Assembly (NCBI GenBank): GCA_016707605.1
Contig: JADJHJ010000008.1
Location: 175,359 to 239,358 of the forward strand
Source of the DNA: Candidatus Promineofilum glycogenicum
Lineage (GTDB): Bacteria; Chloroflexota; Anaerolineae; Promineifilales; Promineifilaceae
Length of the DNA: 64,000 nucleotides
Reading direction: 5' to 3'
The position numbers and the translations under genes were made by a program. The notes beneath the pieces are model-generated. The model worked only from the letters and a program-made list of their open reading frames with translations. It did not search any database and was not told the DNA's origin. Within the stretch, counting starts at the first letter, position 1; each line of letters starts with the position of its first letter. Shown one piece after another: positions 25,769 through 34,073 of the stretch.

Positions 25769-27188
25769 GGCGCTGGCCTGGGCCATTGGTCTGGCATGGC
25801 TGGCGCTGCTGGCCGGGTGCGGCACGTCGCCGCCCCAAGTCGCGCTGGTCACCCGCCAGGCCGACGCGCCCGGCGGCCGCGGGCCGGAGCTAAGCGCCTG
25901 GTACGCCACTACCACGCAAGGCCCGTGGCCCAACGACATGCTTCTGGCCGCCGTTCAGTCCTTCGACCACCGGCCCATGAGCCTAAGCGTCACCGGCTAT
26001 GACATCCGCGAACTCGACTTCCAGGATTACTTGCTGACCGTGGCCGTCGCCGGCGGCGCACCGGACATCACCTACGTCGGCACGGCTACGGAATTGGCGC
26101 GATTGGTCCGGGCCGGTGTGCTGGAGCCGCTGAGCGCCTGCCGCGCCGCGCACCCAGCCTTCGACGGCGTCCTGTCTGAGAGCTGGTCGGGCGCTGCCGG
26201 CCGCGGCGAGACGTGGGGCGTGCCGGTGACGCTTAATCCAATCGTGCTCTACTATAACAAGGCCCACCTGCGCGCCCTGGGGTGGTCGGAGAGAGCGACT
26301 GACGAACTGCCGGCGCGCATCGCCGCCGGCGACTTCACGCTGCTCGATCTGCGCGACACGGCCGCCGCCGCCGTCGCCGCCGGTGTGGTGCGGCCTGGCT
26401 TTGGCTTCACGCAACGACCGTCCGCTAGCACCCGGATCAGCGACTATTACACCGCCTTCGGCGGGAGGGCCAACGACGCGGCCCAAGATCAACTGGTCAT
26501 CAACGCTGATGCGCTGGCCGCCGCCTATGCGTTTCGCCGGGAGTTAACCGCCGATGATCTCATCGCGCCGTATCTGCTGGATGGTTCGCAGAACAGTTGG
26601 AGTTCGCGGCTGATCTGGAATGACGCCATCGGCCACGGTCGCGCCCTGTTCTGGGTTTCCGAATTCCAGGACTGGCAGAAGTGGCTGACCGTTGCCGCCC
26701 GTAGCGCCGGCGGCGCTACGCCGGAGCAGCCGGTGTTGTCTGCCGACGACGTCGGCCTGGCGCCTTGGCCTTCGGCTGTGGCCGGCCGGCGGGCGACGCT
26801 TGTCCCCCATAGCGCCTACCTGGTCATCCTGAACGAAGCGGCCACGGGACGACAGCTCCAGGATGAAGCCTGCGCCTTGCTGGCCCAAGCCATGACACCG
26901 GCCATCCACGCCGCCGCGCTGCCCGGATCCGGACTGCTGAGCGCGCTGGACGTCTCGCCCGCTGCGCAGCGCCGGATGCTTGCCGGCTATCCGGGCGAAA
27001 TCGGGCTGCTGCTCGATCACTTGACATTGGTACCAAGCTATATTGACCATGACATGGCGGTCTATTACACGATCTTGGCGGACTACGCCGGGGAAGCGCA
27101 ACGGGGGCAGTTGGCCCCGGCCGATGCCGCGAGCGGCGCGGTGCGCCAGTTGCGCCAGACGATGGGCGACGACCTGATCGTGGAGTGA
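25749..27188 (+). CDS. Extracellular solute-binding lipoprotein (ABC-type SBP family)
   Basis: 479 residues. The ATG at 25749 gives a lipoprotein signal, MARRGRRALAWAIGLAWLAL followed by lipobox LLAGC (Cys about 25). The longer frame from 25689 adds residues encoded inside the upstream gene. The body has the type 1 sugar-binding pattern: LQDYLLTVAVAGGAPDITYV-like hinge region, WGVPVTLNPIVLYYNKAHLR (the classic YYNKxxL), WSSRLIWNDAIGHGRALFWV, and a late LAQAMTPAIHAAALPGSGLL. Such proteins normally feed MalFG-type permeases, yet no permease is adjacent. It sits between two AAA-type ATPases and could act as a ligand sensor. The stop is 2 nt before the ATG of the following gene. Confidence 0.75.
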   Translation: MARRGRRALAWAIGLAWLALLAGCGTSPPQVALVTRQADAPGGRGPELSAWYATTTQGPWPNDMLLAAVQSFDHRPMSLSVTGYDIRELDFQDYLLTVAVAGGAPDITYVGTATELARLVRAGVLEPLSACRAAHPAFDGVLSESWSGAAGRGETWGVPVTLNPIVLYYNKAHLRALGWSERATDELPARIAAGDFTLLDLRDTAAAAVAAGVVRPGFGFTQRPSASTRISDYYTAFGGRANDAAQDQLVINADALAAAYAFRRELTADDLIAPYLLDGSQNSWSSRLIWNDAIGHGRALFWVSEFQDWQKWLTVAARSAGGATPEQPVLSADDVGLAPWPSAVAGRRATLVPHSAYLVILNEAATGRQLQDEACALLAQAMTPAIHAAALPGSGLLSALDVSPAAQRRMLAGYPGEIGLLLDHLTLVPSYIDHDMAVYYTILADYAGEAQRGQLAPADAASGAVRQLRQTMGDDLIVE

Positions 27189-27190
27189 GC

Positions 27191-29914
27191 ATGGTGGACA
27201 GCCTACGTCTGCTCGGTTGGCTCCTGTTTCGCCCGTCCGCCTGGCGGGCCAGAGTGCATGCCTTCGACGCCCGGCTGTCGCCCCACTTCTGTCTGGCCGA
27301 GGTCGGCCGCGCCTTCTGGGCCGACCCGGCCTGGCGGCGGTTGGCGGTCCAATGGCTGCTCGGCTGGCCGCTGCTGGCCTGGCTGGCTACGTTGGGGGTG
27401 ATGCGTCTGCTAGGCCCAACCGGCGGCGGCGCGCCCATCGCCCTGGTCATCGGCCTGATGGTTGCCCTCTCCATCGGTGGCGTCGTCAGCTTCGGGGCCG
27501 GGGGGTTGGCCGGCGCGGTCGCCGCGGCCATCGCCACCACGATTCTGGCCCCGCCGGCTACGCTGCTGCACGATCTCGTCCTCTCGCCGGGCATGGGGGT
27601 GATGGTCGGGGCCATCGCCGGGGTGACCGGCTTCGCGCTGACGGCGGCCGAGGAGCCTGGCCGTGGCTCGGCCCCGGCGCGACGGCTGGGCGGCCTGGTC
27701 ATCGGCATCCTGGTCAGCGCCATCGGCCTGCTGATCGTGCTGGGCGTGCCGACGGGGGTGGTGCTCGTCTGGCAACAGCGGCTCATCGGCACCGGCACCG
27801 TGGCCATCATGACGGGGCTGATGCCGGCGCTCATTGTCGGCGTCGTCATCGGCCTGCGCACGCGCCGCTGGCGGCGGGCGCTGGCCCTGGCCGTCGCCGC
27901 CGCCATCCTCATCGGCAGCCTGGAGTGGCTGGTGTTGCGCGACGTGGCCTACAACGACATTATCGGCGGCCGGCAACTGCTGACGGCCTTCCTGATCGTC
28001 GCCCTGTCGTCCTTTCTGATCCTCTATGCCCTGCCGTTCGTCATCGCCGAGCGCATCGCCGGGGCGTGGGCCGGGGCGGTGGCCGGCTTGCTGGCCAGCC
28101 AGGCGCTCCATCCCATCAGCCAGGGCGTCTTTGCCCCCTATAGCGCCGCGCCCAACCTCGCGGCCGGGCTGGCATTCGGCGTGCTGTTCCTGACAATGGG
28201 CTGGTGGCGGCCGTTGCTGGCCTATCCGCTGCTGGCCGGTTGGCACACGCTGCTCTATCGTCGGGAGCTAAGTCGCGTGGACGCTTCGCGCAGCCTGCTG
28301 CGCTGGCACGCCGCTTTCTGGGACGAGCAGCAGCGCTGGCCGCTGGTCGGGCTGGCCGATCATCTCGTCCTGGTCATGGAGCGCTACCCGGAGGAGGGGC
28401 GGCGCAGCCTCGACCGGCTGAGCGCCGGCCATCAGCGCGGCGCGGCCCAGGCGGCGCAGATCGAAATCGACGCTCGCCACCTGGAGCGCGCCCAAACGGC
28501 GGCGGAGGTGGCCCAGATGGGCAGCTATCTGGGCGTGGGCCAGTTGGAAGGCCCGGCCAGCGCCCTACTGCGCAGCCTCAGCCGCGTCAGCCAGGACGTG
28601 GCCGCGGCGCTGCAACAGCGCAGCGCCTATAACGGCCGGCTGGCGCTGGAGGCCATCGCCGACCGGCTGGACGGCATCCAGCGCGAGCTGACGCGCAGCG
28701 CCGAACCCTATGCCCAGCGTTTTGGCCCCGTGGTCGCCCGCTGGCGCGAGCTGCTGACTGCCCACATCCGCGAGCTGACGCTGACCGTCGAGCGCCGCCA
28801 GGAGATCGACAACCCCTACGTGATCGGCGTGCCCCTGACGGCCCAGCAAGAGGTGTTCGTCGGCCGCACCGACATCAGCCGGCGCATCGAAAGCCTGCTG
28901 CTCGACCGGCGACGGCCGCCGCTGCTGCTCTATGGCCAGCGGCGCATGGGCAAGACGTCACTGCTGAACAACCTGGGCCGGCTGTTGCCCACCACAACCC
29001 TGCCGCTGTTCGTGGACTTGCAAGGGCACGTCAGCTACGCCAGCGACCTGGCCGGCTTCTTCTACAACGTGGCCCGGGCGATGGTGCGCTCGGCCGACGA
29101 GTTGCGCGGCATCCGGCTGCCCTTCCAGCCGCGGGCGACGTTCGCCGCCGACCCGCTGACGGCGTTCGACGAGTGGCTCGATGAGGTGGAGCGCGCCGCC
29201 CTGGCCGGCGGCATCGAGATGGTGCTGCTGATGCTGGACGAGTTCGAGGCGCTGGACGCGGCCCTGGTCGACGGGCGGCTGAGCGAGGCGGCCGTGCTGG
29301 GCAGTCTGCGCCACCTGATTCAGCATCGGCCGCGCTTCAAGGTGCTGCTGGCCGGGTCGCACCCGCTGCAAGAGTTCGAGCGCTGGGCGAGCTACTTCAT
29401 CAACGCCCAGGTCATCCACATCGGCTATCTGCGCGAGGACGAGGCCCGCCAGTTGGTCGAGTACCCGGTAAAGGAGTTCGCCCTGGCCTATGAGCCGGCG
29501 GCCTCGCGGCGCGTGTTGGCCCTGACCCAGTGCCACCCGTTCCTGCTGCAACTGCTGTGCGGCGAGGTGGTGGCGCTGAAGAACGAGCAAGCGCCGGACG
29601 TGCGGCGGCTGGCCTCGGTGGAGGACGTGGAGACGGCCGCCCGCAGCGCGCTGGAGGTCGGCAGCATGTTCTTCGCCGACATTCAGTGGAATCAGGTCGG
29701 CGCGCGCGAGCGGGAGTTGTTGCGCGCCCTGGCCGCTGTGGGCGAAGGGGCGTACGCGAGCGCGGCCGAACTGTCGCCTGACCGCCCCAGCGAAGAGACA
29801 GGCGCTGGGTTGGCGCGCCTGGAGCAGCGAGGCATCATCGAGCGCACTGCTGATAACTATCGCTTTCGGGTTGAGTTAATTAGGCGGTGGTTTGCGCGGG
29901 AAGATCGGCTATAG
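27191..29914 (+). CDS. Polytopic membrane protein with C-terminal AAA/STAND ATPase domain
   Basis: 907 residues. The N-terminal 370 residues contain about eight to ten hydrophobic helices (for example GLMVALSIGGVVSFGAGGLA and LGGLVIGILVSAIGLLIVLG). A helical/coiled region of 170 residues (ERAQTAAEVAQMGSYLGVGQ and so on) leads to an ATPase: EVFVGRTDISRRIESLLLD (about 555), P-loop LLYGQRRMGKTSLLNNLGRL (about 580), Walker B MVLLMLDEFEALD (about 677) and a sensor region LLAGSHPL. A winged-helix-like end follows (ELLRALAAVGEGAYASAAEL). The P-loop is complete, unlike its operon partner at 24581. ATG 27191 is preferred over GTG 27185, which overlaps the previous stop. Function is unknown; membrane-tethered STAND-type signalling is the best guess. 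Confidence 0.75.
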   Translation: MVDSLRLLGWLLFRPSAWRARVHAFDARLSPHFCLAEVGRAFWADPAWRRLAVQWLLGWPLLAWLATLGVMRLLGPTGGGAPIALVIGLMVALSIGGVVSFGAGGLAGAVAAAIATTILAPPATLLHDLVLSPGMGVMVGAIAGVTGFALTAAEEPGRGSAPARRLGGLVIGILVSAIGLLIVLGVPTGVVLVWQQRLIGTGTVAIMTGLMPALIVGVVIGLRTRRWRRALALAVAAAILIGSLEWLVLRDVAYNDIIGGRQLLTAFLIVALSSFLILYALPFVIAERIAGAWAGAVAGLLASQALHPISQGVFAPYSAAPNLAAGLAFGVLFLTMGWWRPLLAYPLLAGWHTLLYRRELSRVDASRSLLRWHAAFWDEQQRWPLVGLADHLVLVMERYPEEGRRSLDRLSAGHQRGAAQAAQIEIDARHLERAQTAAEVAQMGSYLGVGQLEGPASALLRSLSRVSQDVAAALQQRSAYNGRLALEAIADRLDGIQRELTRSAEPYAQRFGPVVARWRELLTAHIRELTLTVERRQEIDNPYVIGVPLTAQQEVFVGRTDISRRIESLLLDRRRPPLLLYGQRRMGKTSLLNNLGRLLPTTTLPLFVDLQGHVSYASDLAGFFYNVARAMVRSADELRGIRLPFQPRATFAADPLTAFDEWLDEVERAALAGGIEMVLLMLDEFEALDAALVDGRLSEAAVLGSLRHLIQHRPRFKVLLAGSHPLQEFERWASYFINAQVIHIGYLREDEARQLVEYPVKEFALAYEPAASRRVLALTQCHPFLLQLLCGEVVALKNEQAPDVRRLASVEDVETAARSALEVGSMFFADIQWNQVGARERELLRALAAVGEGAYASAAELSPDRPSEETGAGLARLEQRGIIERTADNYRFRVELIRRWFAREDRL

Positions 29915-30138
29915 GTAACCGCTAAGCACGCGGCAACAGAAAAGGGGCTCGGCCTGTATTGGCGACCCTCATCTCGCGTTTTGTCCCGGGCTGGCCCTGG
30001 GGCAGCGGCTTCGGACTCTATAGGCGGGGCTGGCGATGGCAGCGCGCCGGGGCGGGCATTGGGGGGGCGGTGGGGGGCGCCTTGCCCACACCTTGGCCAC
30101 GCAGGCGGCGGGGCCTGTTCTGCTGGGGCTGGCGGCGC

Positions 30139-30405
30139 ATGTTCACCCTGCGCGCGCCCGTCGAGCGCCGTCGCACTCAGGTGCGATCTGGCGCACGCGG
30201 GGACGCAACGGAAGGCGGGTGGGGGGACATCTTCCTGTTGCTGGCAATGGCCAGGGAACTGGTGCGAAAGGCGGCCGAAGAGCCGGCCAACATCGACCGG
30301 ATGCAGGAACTGGACAAGCTGCTGCGCCAGATCGATCAGGACACCCATAGCGCGCTGGGCGGCGCACCGAAATCACTTGATGATCTGTTCAACCAATTGT
30401 CATAG
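30139..30405 (+). CDS. Possible small hypothetical protein
   Basis: 88 residues from the ATG at 30139. The last 60 (DIFLLLAMARELVRKAAEEP, then ANIDRMQELDKLLRQIDQDT) have a plausible helical composition, and SLDDLFNQLS is a plausible end. The first 30 are Arg-rich and may not be translated. A start at the internal MARELVRK would give 52 residues. No family was recognised. The longer frame from 29959 is not convincing: its first 60 residues are Gly/Arg/Trp-rich. The gap 29915-30138 shows nothing else. Confidence 0.35.
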   Translation: MFTLRAPVERRRTQVRSGARGDATEGGWGDIFLLLAMARELVRKAAEEPANIDRMQELDKLLRQIDQDTHSALGGAPKSLDDLFNQLS

Positions 30406-30427
30406 AGCGCGGCAATTATGCTATACT
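30397..30427 (+). promoter_or_regulatory. Extended -10 promoter upstream of the membrane gene
   Basis: TTGTCA (30397-30402), a 19-bp spacer and TGCTATACT with -10 TATACT at 30422-30427. The spacer is long, but the TGn motif compensates. It overlaps the stop of the small frame ending at 30405 and leads into a 260-nt AT-richer leader. Confidence 0.45.
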
Positions 30428-30690
30428 GTGCCCATCAGCGCGGTTATTCTCACCATCGGAGCGGCCAGAGTGTTGGTCTATGAGCCCTCTCGAATTGCCC
30501 GGTAAGTCGTTTGGTTATCTATCTGATCGCCGAATGGGCAATGTGGACGCAGTTTCGCAATTTTCTGAGCAGGGGAAAAGGATAAGGAAAGGTGTAATGC
30601 CAGGCCCCCATTGTAATTCACTGAATCGTGGAGCAAGGGAGTATCCATAAGCGGTAGGAGAGAGAAGAGGGAAGAACGAAAGACAGCCAC

Positions 30691-31563
30691 ATGACCACTC
30701 TCCTGGGCAAACTAAGCAACAATTTTCTGACGGCCGCGTTTGTCCCTGCCCTTTGGTTTGTAATCCTGGTGGAGTTGTTATTCTCACCTCTGGATATCGC
30801 TGGTTCCGCGAAATGGGGCGCTCGGTCACCTCAAGGCAGCCTGATTACGCTGGTGTTCACCATGATCGGCTTTCCTATGGGCCTCAACGTTCTCCAGCTG
30901 CTGAAGGGTACTACTCTGGAACGTTTCCCTGGACGCCACTACAAGCACGCAATAAAGTTGCGCAAGAGACAACGTGAGTTTGAGGTTCGGGACCAGTGTG
31001 CGGACCGCCTGTTTGACCTCAACAAAAATGAGCAAGATTTAGTGGCAAAAGCCCGCCGCGAAGAACAAATCAATCGTTTAAGGCGAAGCAGTCGCGATCT
31101 GAAGGCGTCTTTCAAACAAGACTACCCTTCCCGAACCGATGCCGTACTGCCGACGCGATTCGGCAACATACTGAAATCATCAGAGCAGTATGCCGGTGAG
31201 AATTATCGCATCGACAGTGTGGTCATGTGGCCGCGACTGATCCACGTGATTGCCCCAGAGTACTACCGGAAGTTAGACGAAAGCAACAACGGCCTGGCCT
31301 TCATCGTCAACTGCATGGTTTTGGCGTTACTGCTGGCGTTGCTTAGTCTTGGCGCGGCGGGGTATCGAGGGTACCAGACTAACTGGGGATCTCTGCCGCC
31401 GGCGCAGACCAACAGCAGGTACCGAGGAGCATTAGTGAGGAGAGCGCGGTCACCGCTGCCCCATCAGCGGCCCCAGCCAGTCAGGCACAGGGAGTTGGTC
31501 GAAGCCCGTTCCTTTTGTAGGAGGCGCCGTCATTTTCCTGGGGATCGCCTGGTTCTTCTATAA
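30691..31563 (+). CDS. Membrane protein of unknown function, 3' part frame-broken
   Basis: The first 235 residues look genuine: an N-terminal helix pair (NNFLTAAFVPALWFVILVEL and SLITLVFTMIGFPMGLNVLQ), a charged cytoplasmic middle (KHAIKLRKRQREFEVRDQCA) and a third helix (IVNCMVLALLLALLSLGAAG, about 208-228). After base 31385 the frame degrades into Arg-rich sequence. Plausible continuation is found first in the +2 frame (ISEESAVTAAPSAAPASQAQ) and then, after about 31500, in the +1 frame (FVGGAVIFLGIAWFFYNASL, AARQYGNLFR, TLLWEQLSGFLALGELDAT) up to about 31745. Two single-base losses would explain this; the full protein would be about 350 residues. Codons and base composition are more AT-rich than all neighbours, suggesting acquisition. 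No family recognised. Confidence 0.5.
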   Translation: MTTLLGKLSNNFLTAAFVPALWFVILVELLFSPLDIAGSAKWGARSPQGSLITLVFTMIGFPMGLNVLQLLKGTTLERFPGRHYKHAIKLRKRQREFEVRDQCADRLFDLNKNEQDLVAKARREEQINRLRRSSRDLKASFKQDYPSRTDAVLPTRFGNILKSSEQYAGENYRIDSVVMWPRLIHVIAPEYYRKLDESNNGLAFIVNCMVLALLLALLSLGAAGYRGYQTNWGSLPPAQTNSRYRGALVRRARSPLPHQRPQPVRHRELVEARSFCRRRRHFPGDRLVLL

Positions 31564-32283
31564 TGCGTCCCTGCCGGCAGCCAGGCAATACGGCAATTTG
31601 TTCCGAGGGTTGTCTGTTTCGTTTGTTGCGTGCGGCTGCCCGCTGACGGTGGCTGACACCCTGTTGTGGGAGCAGCTTAGCGGTTTCTTGGCCCTCGGTG
31701 AACTGGATGCAACACGTGCAAATCCATTTTCTTACGTTCATCCCCAGCAGGTTAGACCTGTCCGACACAGGACTACAAGCTGCTCTGTAAATGGGCAGTT
31801 CGCGCGTGTCCCTCAGCCAGCGGCAAGTAGGATCGCCGGGGGGTGGCTACCGCAGGGCAGGGTTTCTCCAGGCGACGCTATCCAACAGGGGTTCCGCAGA
31901 TCGTGGGTGGATGATGATGCCACCGACGGTAGCCCGCGGGGCGGCTGGAAAAGGCCTCGGCGAAGTCCGTCGCGACGCGTCTCCGCATCCAGGCGGCCAG
32001 GGCCGGCGGAAGTCGAATCGTTCTGTGCCGTGGAAGCCAATAGGTGGTGGCGGCGAGGGTCATCGCCCTGGGCCTCAACGGTCGGAGAACTCAAACGTAT
32101 GCCAGCCTGGCAGAAGAATGCGGATATAGAATAGCACAATTGTTCTAAATTCAAGGGGTGGGGGTTGGGGGGGGGGGGGGGGTGGGCCGGGCGACAGAAG
32201 CGGAAGTGGTGCTCGGCATTGTCATTGTCTTACGGGTTCATGATCCCTTACGCGTTCGCTAGGCACTCCTATTTTATCTCCCC
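31564..32283. other. Region without an intact gene, ending in a poly-G run
   Basis: 31564-31745 carries the out-of-frame 3' end of the preceding membrane gene. 31746-32150 has open frames on both strands, but none has an RBS, a family motif or sensible composition. At 32164-32182 there is a tract of G interrupted by TT and T, a weaker counterpart of the long poly-G tract at 41.1 kb. 32190-32283 is AT-richer leader to the fur promoter. Confidence 0.5.
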
Positions 32284-32353
32284 TTGACAACCTCTAAATT
32301 GCCATTACAATATCTTCGTAACTGCAACTAATTCGCAATAGCAACTAACTCGC
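32284..32353 (+). promoter_or_regulatory. fur promoter with tandem operator-like direct repeats
   Basis: TTGACA (32284-32289), a 16-bp spacer and TACAAT (32306-32311) form a near-consensus promoter. Just downstream lie two 13-bp direct repeats, GCAACTAATTCGC (32324-32336) and GCAACTAACTCGC (32341-32353), with one mismatch and a 17-bp period, ending one base before the ATG. They are placed where an autorepressor would act. Confidence 0.6.
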
Positions 32354-32354
32354 T

Positions 32355-32798
32355 ATGTCCCACACCACCCTCGACCTCGCTGCCGCCCTCCACGACCGCG
32401 GCGCGCGCCTGACCCCCCAGCGCCAGATCATCCTCGATGCCCTGTGCGCCCTGGGCGGGCACGTGACCGTGGCCGAGCTGTATGAGCGCGTCCACGCCGA
32501 CTTCCCGGCCATCGACCGCTCGACGGTCTATCGGGCGCTGGCCTTCTTTGTCGAGTTGGGGCTGGTGGCCGCGGCCGACATCGGCGGGGCGACCGTCTAC
32601 GAGATCGCCCCGCGCCAGGGGGAGTGCGACCACCACCATCTCGTCTGCCGCGATTGTGGCGGCGTGCTCCACGTGCCCGGCCCCGCCTTCGACGCGCTGG
32701 CGGCGCAACTGGCCGCCGACCACGGCTTCGCCGCTGAGTTGAGCAACCTGACCATCCACGGCCGCTGCCGTGAATGCGCCGCGACCGCAGGGACGTAA
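32355..32798 (+). CDS. Fur-family metal-responsive repressor (Zur/Nur-like)
   Basis: 147 residues with a winged-helix DNA-binding domain (LTPQRQIILDALCALGGHVT and DRSTVYRALAFFVELGLV, about 20-70). The dimer/metal domain has the regulatory cluster CDHHHLVCRDCGGVLHV (about 93-109) and a structural zinc site made of CRDC and the C-terminal CREC. The Zn(Cys)4 site marks a Fur-family member; iron, zinc, nickel or peroxide specificity cannot be read from sequence alone. It is followed on the same strand by a CbiMQO-type metal importer, so it most likely represses nickel, cobalt or zinc uptake. The promoter and paired direct repeats upstream suggest autoregulation. No Shine-Dalgarno is visible before the ATG. 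Confidence 0.88.
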   Translation: MSHTTLDLAAALHDRGARLTPQRQIILDALCALGGHVTVAELYERVHADFPAIDRSTVYRALAFFVELGLVAAADIGGATVYEIAPRQGECDHHHLVCRDCGGVLHVPGPAFDALAAQLAADHGFAAELSNLTIHGRCRECAATAGT

Positions 32799-32805
32799 TA
32801 AGAAT

Positions 32806-32945
32806 GGAACCACAGATTACACAGATTTCACAGATTGAAGAGTAGTGATCCGCAGATTCGGCAGATTGGGCAGATTTTAAGAGCAAAGAATCCTCTTTCT
32901 GAAAATCTGCCTAATCTGCTTAATCTGCGGATCATTCCTCTTTAA
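32806..32945. repeat. Inverted CAGATT word array between fur and cbiM
   Basis: CACAGATT-type words at 32811-32840 are followed by a left arm, GATCCGCAGATTCGGCAGATT (32848 onward), and a right arm with AATCTGCCTAATCTGCTTAATC ending in TGCGGATC (near 32900-32935). The arms can form a stem of about 30 bp around a 20-nt loop. It may attenuate or stabilise the fur-cbi transcript. Confidence 0.75.
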
Positions 32946-32988
32946 TCTCTGGAATGTGTGTTAAGACTCTAAAAGCAAGGAGAGCGAA

Positions 32989-33930
32989 GTGAACATTATC
33001 CCGGCTGGAATCCTGTTGCACATCCCCGATGGCTTCCTCAACGTCCTCGTCTCGGCCGTCTGCTGGCTGCTGACGCTCATCATCCTGGGTATCGCCGTAG
33101 CCAACACGCGGCGCGACCTGGACGAGCGGCTCGTGCCGCTGGCGGGGGTCATGGCCGCCTTCATCTTCGCCGCGCAGATGCTCAACTTCCCCGTCGCCGG
33201 CGGCACGTCGGGCCACTTCATTGGCGCGGCGCTGGCCTTCATCGTCCTCGGCCCGTGGCTGGGGCTGCTGGCCATGACGGCCGTCATCGCCGTCCAGGCG
33301 CTGGTGTTCCAGGACGGCGGGCTGCTGGTCATGGGGGCTAACATTCTGGTGATGGGCGTCGTGCCCGGCTTCCTGGCCTGGTTCGTCTACCGGCTGGGGC
33401 AGGGGCGCGGGGCGCGGGCGCAAACGCTGCTGGCCGGGACGGCGGCGTGGCTGTCGGTCGTCGTCGCCGCGCTGGTCGTGGCCCTGCTGCTGGCCTTCAG
33501 CGGCACAAGCAGCCTGGGCGTGGTCATGCCGGCCATGCTGGGCGTCCACGCTCTCATCGGTCTGGGCGAGGCGCTGATCACCGTCGCCGCACTCAGCTTC
33601 ATCCGCCGGGCGCGGCCGTCGCTGCTGGAAGAGGAGCGCAGCGTGGGTGCGGGTGGCTGGGTCGTCGCCGGGCTGTCGATTGCCCTGCTGCTGGTGCTGT
33701 TCGCCCCGTTCGCCTCCGGCCACCCCGATGGGCTGGAGTGGGTGGCCGAGTCGGCCGGCTTCCTGAGCACGGCCCAGGACGCGCCCTACTCCATTCTGCC
33801 CGACTACACCGTGCCTTTCCTGGGCGAGACGGGGCTTTCGACCATCGCCGCCGGGTTGCTCGGCGCGCTGCTGGTGGCCGGGCTGGTCTTCCTGGCCGCC
33901 CGCTCTCTCCGCCGGCGCTCATTGGTATAG
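32989..33930 (+). CDS. cbiM: ECF-type metal importer substrate-binding membrane component, CbiM fused to PDGLE/CbiN-like domain
   Basis: 313 residues with about eight transmembrane helices. The N-terminal HIPDGFL, and FPVAGGTSGHFIGAALA at about 65, are the CbiM/NikM metal-site signatures. The last 90 residues contain GHPDGLEWV, a PDGLE/CbiN-like domain, then a final helix, so the S-component and its auxiliary subunit are one chain. It works with CbiQ and CbiO, encoded just downstream, to import cobalt or nickel ions. The GTG at 32989 has a good AAGGAG 6 nt upstream. However, characterised NikM proteins coordinate metal through the N-terminal amine and His2, and an in-frame TTG at 33016 would give exactly MHIPDGF. 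So the mature start may be 33016. Confidence 0.88.
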   Translation: MNIIPAGILLHIPDGFLNVLVSAVCWLLTLIILGIAVANTRRDLDERLVPLAGVMAAFIFAAQMLNFPVAGGTSGHFIGAALAFIVLGPWLGLLAMTAVIAVQALVFQDGGLLVMGANILVMGVVPGFLAWFVYRLGQGRGARAQTLLAGTAAWLSVVVAALVVALLLAFSGTSSLGVVMPAMLGVHALIGLGEALITVAALSFIRRARPSLLEEERSVGAGGWVVAGLSIALLLVLFAPFASGHPDGLEWVAESAGFLSTAQDAPYSILPDYTVPFLGETGLSTIAAGLLGALLVAGLVFLAARSLRRRSLV

Positions 33931-33943
33931 AACGGCTCACGCC

Positions 33944-34065
33944 AAGCCTAAAACGCTCACGCAAAGGCGCAAAGAAGCCAAGGCGCAAAGAAAAAAGGTT
34001 TGTTAAAGAATGTCTTATTCTTCTTTGCGTCCTTTGCCCCCTTCGCGCCTTTGCGTGAGCTCTTA
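33944..34065. repeat. Inverted CTCACGCAAAGGCGCAAAG repeat
   Basis: The left arm has CTCACGCAAAGGCGCAAAG (near 33957) and the right arm CGCGCCTTTGCGTGAG (near 34045-34060), with CAAAGAAG/CTTCTTTG words between them. It can form a stem of about 35 bp. Same family as 241-365. It ends 9 nt before cbiQ. Confidence 0.8.
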
Positions 34066-34073
34066 GTGTTTTA

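Noticed and set aside
30480..30650. 56-codon plus-strand frame (MSPLELPGKSF...)
   Set aside because: Located in the leader of the membrane gene, no RBS, no family features; could be a leader peptide but nothing supports it.
31598..32134. 178-codon plus-strand frame
   Set aside because: Its first 50 residues are the displaced 3' part of the 30691 gene; the rest has no protein-like composition or motif.
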